In this document: positions 1-4,526 of the stretch, piece after piece
How the letters are laid out: every line of letters begins with the position of its first letter
How positions within the stretch are numbered: position 1 is the first letter of the stretch
NCBI GenBank assembly: GCA_023128195.1
Contig: JAGMEL010000135.1
Location: 1 to 8,452 of the forward strand
Source: Caldifarciminota bacterium
GTDB taxonomy: Bacteria; Hydrothermota; Tepidihabitantia; SM23-42
Reading direction: 5' to 3'
Length of the DNA: 8,452 nucleotides
Notes under the pieces: generated by a model
What the model saw: the letters and a program-made list of their open reading frames with translations, nothing else
What the model was told of the DNA's origin: nothing
The model's database searches: none
Position numbers and translations under genes: made by a program

Positions 1-557
1 AATTCACCAACACATGCTGGAGTATATGTTGCTGGTTTTATGACCGCAGTATTTCCACTTAAAATACAAGGAAATACTTTCCATGTAGGTATTGCGATTG
101 GGAAATTCCAGGGAGTAATAAGTCCCCAGACACCTAAAGGGTCCCTTTTTGTCATACATGACTTATTTTGCAATTCAGAGGGTAAGGTATAGCCAAAAAA
201 TTTTCTTCCTTGAATTGATGCATAAAGTGCTGTATCAACACCCTCCTGAAAGTCTCCGCGCGTCTCTTTAATAACCTTGCCCATTTCTCTGGTCATCAAT
301 TGAGCAATTTCTTCTTTCTTTTCTATCATAATTTCGGCTGCTTTGCGCATAATTTCAGACCGCTTGGGCCAGGGTACAGTACGCCACTTTTTATATGCCT
401 TTTTTGCTGCTTCTATTGCCATATTAATATCCTCGGCATTCGATTTTGGGAATATGCCCACAACCTCATCCCAATCTGCTGGATTTCTATTTTCAAAGGT
501 CCTGCCAGATTTTGAATCCATTAACTTTCCAGCAATAAAATTCTTGTATGTCTTCAT
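1..557 (-). CDS. Aldehyde dehydrogenase (NAD(P)-dependent), N-terminal part, truncated by window edge
   Basis: Read on the minus strand, an open frame begins with ATG at 557-555 and runs off the left edge after 185 full codons. The usual family length is about 480-500 residues, so roughly the first 40% is present. These enzymes oxidise an aldehyde to a carboxylate with NAD(P)+ in the cytoplasm. The N-terminus (MKTYKNFIAGK, then NPAD near 25-28) and EMGK at 91-94 are typical. LITPWNFP at 146-153 contains the conserved Asn151 of the oxyanion site, and VIKPA at 172-176 contains the cofactor-contacting Lys174. The catalytic Cys and Glu lie outside the window. NPADWDEVVG and PSELQNK resemble the ALDH7/ketoglutarate-semialdehyde dehydrogenase-like group, but the substrate cannot be deduced. 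The start is supported by a strong Shine-Dalgarno AAGGAGG just upstream. It has its own promoter at 727-754. Confidence 0.93.
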   Translation of the reverse strand, partial: MKTYKNFIAGKLMDSKSGRTFENRNPADWDEVVGIFPKSNAEDINMAIEAAKKAYKKWRTVPWPKRSEIMRKAAEIMIEKKEEIAQLMTREMGKVIKETRGDFQEGVDTALYASIQGRKFFGYTLPSELQNKSCMTKRDPLGVWGLITPWNFPIAIPTWKVFPCILSGNTAVIKPATYTPACVGE

Positions 558-609
558 ATTGCCTCCTTATATTTATCAGTATGCATCCGCATTCATCTGT
601 TTGAATCTA

Positions 610-656
610 TTATTTTAAGGTATAGGAATTATTGAAACTCCTATATCTTAAAATAA
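610..656 (+). repeat. Long hairpin / short palindromic repeat, copy 1
   Basis: Arms 610-627 and 639-656 are complementary over 18 bp with a single G-T pair at position 620, around an 11-nt loop (628-638). The element lies about 53 bp upstream of the aldehyde dehydrogenase start and downstream of its predicted promoter, so it would be transcribed in that gene's leader. It is AT-rich and lacks the GC-stem/U-tract form of a terminator. The same blocks (TTTAAGG, GAATTATTGAAA, TCCT, TATCTTAAAAT) recur at 7941-7976 on the minus strand, which makes it a dispersed repeat rather than a one-off operator. Confidence 0.8.
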
Positions 657-726
657 ACTTTTTTCAGGGTTTTTCACCGCTGCGGACACAAAATTTTAGT
701 CTAACAAAAAAATCTCTTGTTTTTTT

Positions 727-754
727 ATTATAACCAGATTTTATACTAAGTCAA
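727..754 (-). promoter_or_regulatory. Predicted sigma70-type promoter of the aldehyde dehydrogenase gene
   Basis: On the minus strand the -35 box is TTGACT (754-749) and the -10 box is a perfect TATAAT (732-727), separated by 16 bp. Transcription would start near 720 and give a leader of about 160 nt that contains the hairpin at 610-656. The leader is long compared with those of the other promoters in the window, so there is room for leader-based control. Confidence 0.75.
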
Positions 755-820
755 TATGCTGATTTCTCTCCACTTTTTGTAAAGCATTGTCAATTTTGCT
801 TTTCTATAGCATCATGATTC

Positions 821-980
821 TTGTCATTGCGAGCGAATTCCGCTCCCACACCTATGCATACGTGTGGGAGCAGGATGAGCGTGGCAATCTCAATATACTT
901 TGAATGAGTAATATCATGTTTTTTCAACGGTTTACTTTATTTAGGAGATTGCTTCGTCACTCCGTTCCTCGCAATGACAA
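821..980. repeat. REP/MITE-like composite inverted repeat (TTGTCATTGCGAG ends)
   Basis: The outer ends 821-833 and 968-980 are perfect 13-bp inverted repeats. An inner pair, GCAATCTC (884-891) and GAGATTGC (945-952), is also perfect. Each half is therefore a unit running from TTGTCATTGCGAG to GCAATCTC, and the two halves face each other across about 53 bp of AT-rich spacer. Repeats of this sequence type (TCATTGCGAGCGAAGC...GCAATCTC) are dispersed in intergenic DNA of several bacterial phyla. There is no coding capacity and no transposase in the window, so it is a non-autonomous repeat. No clear target-site duplication was found around the outer ends. The left half carries a nested insert, annotated separately. 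Confidence 0.85.
836..876. mobile_element. Nested 41-bp palindromic insert with 5-bp flanking direct repeats
   Basis: This segment interrupts the left arm of the larger repeat. It is flanked by GAGCG at 831-835 and again at 877-881. Removing the insert and one GAGCG restores a normal uninterrupted repeat arm of 25 bp. The insert is itself palindromic: 842-851 (GCTCCCACAC) pairs perfectly with 862-871, and the symmetry extends outward to 837-851/862-876 with 13 of 15 positions matching. The 10-nt loop contains the palindrome TGCATA/ATGCAT. The layout looks like a tiny mobile palindrome with a target-site duplication, though an origin by replication slippage cannot be excluded. Confidence 0.6.
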
Positions 981-1024
981 ATTAGTATTTCAACATGGTG
1001 GAGAGGATTTAGGTCAATATGGTC

Positions 1025-1052
1025 TTGACAATTTACTGAAAATCCATATACT
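1025..1052 (+). promoter_or_regulatory. Predicted sigma70-type promoter of the lipoprotein gene
   Basis: A perfect -35 box TTGACA (1025-1030) and a -10 box TATACT (1047-1052) are separated by 16 bp. The start of transcription would fall near 1059, leaving a leader of about 14 nt that just contains the AAGGAG ribosome-binding site (1062-1067), 5 nt before the ATG. Confidence 0.8.
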
Positions 1053-1072
1053 CTAACACGAAAGGAGAATAT

Positions 1073-1690
1073 ATGAAAAAACTATTGTTATTAATACCGC
1101 TCGTGGTCTTTATTGTCGGCTGCGGCGGTGATGAAGAGGGAACTGTGTTTTATCCTCTCAGTGTAGGCAATGAATGGAATTTCGATATGACAATGACAGA
1201 AACTACACCAAGTGATACCACTGTGAAAACAGGAACGCAAAGTCAGGAAATTACTGCTGAAACAACCCTTGATAATGGTACTACGGTCTTTGAACAAATG
1301 TTTATAATGACAATTGAAATTGATACATTCACTATTGTTGATACGAGCATTGAATATATCGAGGAGACTGAAGATTTTCTCTTAGTGTATGATGATAAAG
1401 CCGATACTATACCTGATACAGTGGCAGCACTTCCTCCTGAAGCCGGTAAAACATGGAACGTAGATGATAGCACCACAGCTGCATATATAGGTCAAGAATC
1501 AGTAACTGTTCCTGCAGGTACATTTAGTAATTGCTGGAAAATGGTTCACATTGACAGTGGGGTAACTGATACGACATATATCTATGTTGCCGAGAATGTT
1601 GGTCCTGTAAAAATGAATTGGATTGAGGTAGAGGCCGATACAATATTCCAAGAAATGCTTATGGAGTTAGACAACTACGACGTTGAATAG
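1073..1690 (+). CDS. Secreted lipoprotein of unknown function, 205 aa
   Basis: The protein starts with a lipoprotein signal peptide: KK at 2-3, a hydrophobic core 4-15, and a lipobox ending IVGC with the lipidated Cys at residue 17. There is no Asp at +2, so it should not be held at the inner membrane in a Gram-negative cell. The mature part is acidic and Thr-rich, and looks beta-rich. Recognisable motifs are YPLSVGNEW (27-35), VPAGTF (146-151) followed by a Cys at 154, and VGPVK (176-180). Together these mark a family of small surface lipoproteins common in FCB-type and candidate-phylum genomes, whose function is not established. The start is supported by AAGGAG 5 nt upstream and a promoter directly before it. 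The gene is monocistronic, with a terminator 20-40 bp after the stop. I cannot assign a role. Confidence 0.9.
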   Translation: MKKLLLLIPLVVFIVGCGGDEEGTVFYPLSVGNEWNFDMTMTETTPSDTTVKTGTQSQEITAETTLDNGTTVFEQMFIMTIEIDTFTIVDTSIEYIEETEDFLLVYDDKADTIPDTVAALPPEAGKTWNVDDSTTAAYIGQESVTVPAGTFSNCWKMVHIDSGVTDTTYIYVAENVGPVKMNWIEVEADTIFQEMLMELDNYDVE

Positions 1691-1708
1691 AAAAATGATA
1701 TTTTTTGG

Positions 1709-1737
1709 AAAGGGGCTGCGTATGCAGCCCTTTTTTA
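1709..1737 (+). terminator. Rho-independent terminator after the lipoprotein gene
   Basis: GGGCTGC (1713-1719), loop GTAT, and GCAGCCC (1724-1730) form a perfect 7-bp GC-rich stem, followed immediately by TTTTTT (1731-1736). A-T and G-T pairs can lengthen the base of the stem. On the opposite strand the hairpin directly follows the flippase stop codon (1737-1735), but the U-tract there is interrupted, so it probably acts less efficiently for that gene. Confidence 0.93.
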
Positions 1738-3141
1738 TTTTTGAATAATGGTTTGTTTTAAATTTCTTATTTCTTCTTTAGAAAATCCTTTAATTAAATA
1801 AAATACAATAGAATAAATAAAAATACCTAAAATTACGAGTATGATAATAGACAGATATTTTAATACACACAGAACAATTACCATAATAATTGAAGCAATA
1901 AGCGGTTTAATTATATATTTTAAGCTTTTAAATTTCACGAATTTTTTGAGTTCCCTGCTCATCAATACAATAGCAATTGTTTCGCTAACAAACAATGCGA
2001 TTGCAGCTCCTTGTCCTTTGAAATTAATGCCTAAAATAATGATAAGAATCAGATTGATCAATGCTGTATAGGTTATAATTTTGAAAAATCTGCGCTCTTG
2101 ATTTATTGAGACAAGCCCATAACCGAAAATAGTATTAACAGGCGCAACCAGGAAGTACAACAAAAGTATACGGAAAATAATAATTGCACCCTCAAATCCT
2201 GCTCCATAGACAAAACTAATTAAACCATCGGCAAGAATAATGCCGCCAAAGGTTAAAGGGATTGTGATCGCAAAAAGCAACCGTGTCAAAAAAGTAAAAC
2301 TACTCCTCAGTTTTTCTGGCGCATGAATGAACTGTTTTGATATAACAGGGAAGAATACATAATGGAACACCCTTTCAATTATTAATAACATAATAATAAT
2401 TTTAAAACCAGCACTGAATACACCAACCTCTACTTTTGAATGGAATACACCAAGAATTATGGGCGGCAGGTTTAAGGAAACTTGATTAAAGATTACTGCC
2501 AAACCGACCGGGAATGAAACAATGAGCAGATTACGCCAGGGGCGCAAAGAGAATCTGATTTTTAGTGATTTATATTTATTAAGAAAAACAAAAATTAGAA
2601 TTCCTGTGGCAGCACAATAGCCGATAAAGAACGAAATAGGGACCATTAAAATATCGTGGCTGATGTTCAATAAGACAAAGAGTAGTATTACATAAATACT
2701 ATATTGTACCAGGCGCGAAATACCGATACATCCCATTTCTTCTCGACCTTGAAAAACGAATTCTAAAAGTATTGCAAATGGAAATAACGAGAGTAAATAG
2801 AAAAAAATAATATTTTTTGTTATGGGCTTACCAGGAATTACAATGAGTCCTATAATGAACAAAAGAAAAATGAGACTGGCGAGCGTAAGCCTTAAGCCGA
2901 GAATTTCCTCAATTATTCTACGATTGTTATGGTCTTTTGCAATCTCACGGGCACCAATCGTGGTTAAACCGGGATTTGCAAATAATAATGCATATGTAAA
3001 AAACGCCATACCATAACTTATTATCCCGAGTCCTTCTGCTGACAGCGTTCTGGCAATATATACTATGGCAAAAAAACCAAGAATACGGCTAACTGCGTCG
3101 CTAATAAATAGGGAAGCAAAATTCTTTGTAATCCTTTTCAT
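1735..3141 (-). CDS. Polysaccharide/lipid-linked oligosaccharide flippase, Wzx/MATE-like (MOP superfamily)
   Basis: This is an integral inner-membrane protein of 468 residues, the normal length for Wzx-type flippases (about 420-500). Hydrophobic segments run through the whole protein and fit 12-14 helices. The N-terminus (RILGFFAIVYIARTLSAEGLG, 19-39) and PGLTTIGAREIAKD (57-70) match the conserved first-helix and loop pattern of the RfbX/Wzx family. FQGREEMG (130-137) is the usual short motif after helix 4. The family moves lipid-linked sugar units across the membrane for surface polysaccharide assembly. No glycosyltransferase or polymerase gene is nearby, so the cargo is unknown. The start is fixed by the family N-terminus; no good ribosome-binding site precedes it, and the promoter ends only 10 nt upstream, giving a nearly leaderless mRNA. 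The 3' end abuts the shared terminator. Confidence 0.88.
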   Translation of the reverse strand: MKRITKNFASLFISDAVSRILGFFAIVYIARTLSAEGLGIISYGMAFFTYALLFANPGLTTIGAREIAKDHNNRRIIEEILGLRLTLASLIFLLFIIGLIVIPGKPITKNIIFFYLLSLFPFAILLEFVFQGREEMGCIGISRLVQYSIYVILLFVLLNISHDILMVPISFFIGYCAATGILIFVFLNKYKSLKIRFSLRPWRNLLIVSFPVGLAVIFNQVSLNLPPIILGVFHSKVEVGVFSAGFKIIIMLLIIERVFHYVFFPVISKQFIHAPEKLRSSFTFLTRLLFAITIPLTFGGIILADGLISFVYGAGFEGAIIIFRILLLYFLVAPVNTIFGYGLVSINQERRFFKIITYTALINLILIIILGINFKGQGAAIALFVSETIAIVLMSRELKKFVKFKSLKYIIKPLIASIIMVIVLCVLKYLSIIILVILGIFIYSIVFYLIKGFSKEEIRNLKQTIIQK

Positions 3142-3151
3142 ATGCCTAACC

Positions 3152-3179
3152 AGTATAGCTTAAAAATGACAGAGGTCAA
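3152..3179 (-). promoter_or_regulatory. Predicted promoter of the flippase gene, very short leader
   Basis: On the minus strand TTGACC (3179-3174) and TATACT (3157-3152) are separated by 16 bp. Only 10 nt lie between the -10 box and the ATG at 3141, so transcription should begin about 4-6 nt before the start codon. This leaves no room for a usual Shine-Dalgarno interaction. Confidence 0.7.
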
Positions 3180-3192
3180 GTTGTGTTTCATA

Positions 3193-3260
3193 TGCCTGAT
3201 GAATCAGGCAACTACAAATATTATAATTTACTATTATTGTAGTCGTCCAATTCATTGGAC
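3193..3260. other. Three contiguous stem-loops between the radical SAM and flippase genes
   Basis: TGCCTGAT (3193-3200) pairs with ATCAGGCA (3203-3210). ACTACAA (3211-3217) pairs with TTGTAGT (3237-3243). GTCCAAT (3245-3251) pairs with ATTGGAC (3254-3260). All three are perfect 7-8 bp stems, and only one base is left unpaired between them. The outer two share the loop TTCA/TGAA in opposite orientation. They lie downstream of the radical SAM stop and just upstream of the flippase -35 box. No U-tract follows, so they are not ordinary terminators. They could be a structured RNA, a 3' processing site, or protein-binding palindromes. Confidence 0.55.
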
Positions 3261-3329
3261 AATGCTAAAAAACATTATTCCAGCATCTATACCCAAACCC
3301 AATAACCATTTCCTGATAGCACGGGGTTA

Positions 3330-4367
3330 TCATATTAGTAAATGCACATTCCCTACATGCGTGTTTTCTATGCCATAGTCCTTGGCAATCTGCAATGCCA
3401 TATCTGCTTGTTTTCTTGAGGTGCAAGATAAATCATTAAAGTGAAAATGTGGATAAAAACCCAAAAAAGACCAGGGAATCTTTTTATTTATAGAACTTAT
3501 AAATTTTGCTATTTGTGTCAGCTCATATTCATCAATATATCCGGGAATTAAAAGTGTGCTGACAACTAAAATTGGCAATTTTTCTCTTTTCTCAATATAT
3601 TGAGCAACAAGTTTAATATTTTCTTTTGTATTGTTATTTGAACTACCACACAATGCAATATTTAACTCTTCTGAAAAAGTCTTGAAATCGATTTTAATAC
3701 ATCCATTACTCCTCAATGCATACTCAGCCCAGAGCCTCATTAATCTGGGTGAAATTGAACCGTTTGTTTCCCAGCAGATTCTGATCTTTCTTCTCTTTTC
3801 TGAAATCTGTTTTGCTACTTCTAAACTGTGAAGGGCAAATGGTGTTGGGTCACCTCCAAAAAAACAGACGCAACCTGTTACAGAATCTGCTGCCCTAAAA
3901 AGTTCTTGAGCAGTAGTCTTGGTTTTCTTATCGCGATAATGCCAGTTCTGACAGAATAGACAATTGAATGTACAGCCTTCATAAAATACAGCAAGATTTT
4001 TAAAACCATAGTCTTGACTACCTTTACAAACCCAGTCTGCAACACAATTTGTTGGCAATGGATCATGATACCAATCAAGATAAGCCCAATTTCTATCAGG
4101 TCCAACGATTTTGCCGCCTGCATTCTTTCTTATTCCACAATATCCAAATTGGCCTTCCTTAATGCGACATTTATTTATGCATAGTCGGCAGCTCTTACCT
4201 GATCTGTCATTCGGTATTATTTCTGGCAATTTAAATTTTTTTCTTACCCGCACATGAATTTCTTTTATCGATGGATATAATCTGTCAAATTTATCCCGGA
4301 TACAGGTTGGACAATAAGGTAATGACTTAGAGAATAATCCTTCAGTATTACATTCCCGGCATTTCAT
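3330..4367 (-). CDS. Radical SAM protein, AmrS/COG1180-like, with N-terminal cysteine motifs
   Basis: This is a 345-residue cytoplasmic radical SAM enzyme. The [4Fe-4S] cluster motif CX3CX2C is at Cys132, Cys136 and Cys139 (GCTFNCLFCQNW), and GGDP at 171-174 is the SAM-binding glycine motif. Before the core are two cysteine clusters: CX2C pairs at 3/6 and 19/22 (zinc-ribbon-like), and C60, C63, C67, C77 in a CxxCxxxCRIxxGxxGxCGxR pattern that is characteristic of AmrS, the radical SAM member of the AMMECR1-Memo-radical SAM trio. The C-terminal YPHFHFNDL and VGNVH also match that group. The substrate of this subgroup is not established; pyruvate-formate-lyase-activating-type chemistry is known only for more distant relatives. 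No Memo or AMMECR1 gene is in the window. The start fits the family N-terminus and coincides with the predicted transcription start. Confidence 0.85.
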   Translation of the reverse strand: MKCRECNTEGLFSKSLPYCPTCIRDKFDRLYPSIKEIHVRVRKKFKLPEIIPNDRSGKSCRLCINKCRIKEGQFGYCGIRKNAGGKIVGPDRNWAYLDWYHDPLPTNCVADWVCKGSQDYGFKNLAVFYEGCTFNCLFCQNWHYRDKKTKTTAQELFRAADSVTGCVCFFGGDPTPFALHSLEVAKQISEKRRKIRICWETNGSISPRLMRLWAEYALRSNGCIKIDFKTFSEELNIALCGSSNNNTKENIKLVAQYIEKREKLPILVVSTLLIPGYIDEYELTQIAKFISSINKKIPWSFLGFYPHFHFNDLSCTSRKQADMALQIAKDYGIENTHVGNVHLLI

Positions 4368-4372
4368 AAAGG

Positions 4373-4400
4373 ATTATATATTCACATATGGTTAAGTCAA
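4373..4400 (-). promoter_or_regulatory. Predicted promoter of the radical SAM gene, leaderless transcript
   Basis: On the minus strand TTGACT (4400-4395) and a perfect TATAAT (4378-4373) are separated by 16 bp. Only five bases (CCTTT) separate the -10 box from the ATG at 4367, so transcription should begin at or within a base of the start codon A. The mRNA is predicted to be leaderless, and no Shine-Dalgarno sequence is present. Confidence 0.75.
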
Positions 4401-4453
4401 GCCTATGTTTGAACGTAGAGCGTAGGGCGTCCCATTTACCATAAATCCAGGGG

Positions 4454-4481
4454 TTGACTTTTGTTTATAGTTGAGTAGTAT
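4454..4481 (+). promoter_or_regulatory. Predicted promoter of the histidine ammonia-lyase gene
   Basis: TTGACT (4454-4459) is followed after 16 bp by TAGTAT (4476-4481), a 4/6 match to the -10 consensus. An overlapping alternative is TATAAG (4479-4484) with 19 bp spacing. The leader would be about 40 nt and includes AAGGAG (4516-4521), 5 nt before the ATG. The promoter is divergent from the radical SAM promoter, with 53 bp between the two -35 boxes, so a shared regulator could act here. Confidence 0.6.
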
Positions 4482-4526
4482 AAGCCTGATTTTGTTTTAA
4501 TTATTCAAAAATAAAAAGGAGTATTT

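Larger units (their letters stand above)
558..1072. other. Divergent intergenic region with promoters and repeats, no gene seen
   Basis: This 515-bp stretch separates the minus-strand aldehyde dehydrogenase from the plus-strand lipoprotein gene. No frame with a ribosome-binding site and protein-like composition was seen in it. It holds a long hairpin repeat (610-656), one promoter for each flanking gene, and a 160-bp composite inverted repeat (821-980). The stretch between about 755 and 820 shows nothing I can name. Confidence 0.75.

Noticed and set aside
300..618. Plus-strand open frames of 71 and 91 codons
   Set aside because: They lie antisense to the clearly conserved aldehyde dehydrogenase frame and show no family resemblance.
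610..656. Rho-independent terminator
   Set aside because: The stem is AT-rich, no gene ends upstream of it on either strand, and no proper U-tract follows.
821..980. CRISPR-like array because of repeated TTGTCATTGCGAG sequence
   Set aside because: There are only two units, they are inverted rather than direct, and there is no regular spacing.
3142..3378. Plus-strand open frame of 78 codons across the intergenic gap
   Set aside because: It overlaps the flippase promoter, the three stem-loops and the end of the radical SAM gene, and has no ribosome-binding site.
4411..4432. Degenerate 7-bp tandem repeat (ACGTAGA, GCGTAGG, GCGTCCC)
   Set aside because: The three units are too short and too imperfect to separate from chance; noted only because the site lies between divergent promoters.
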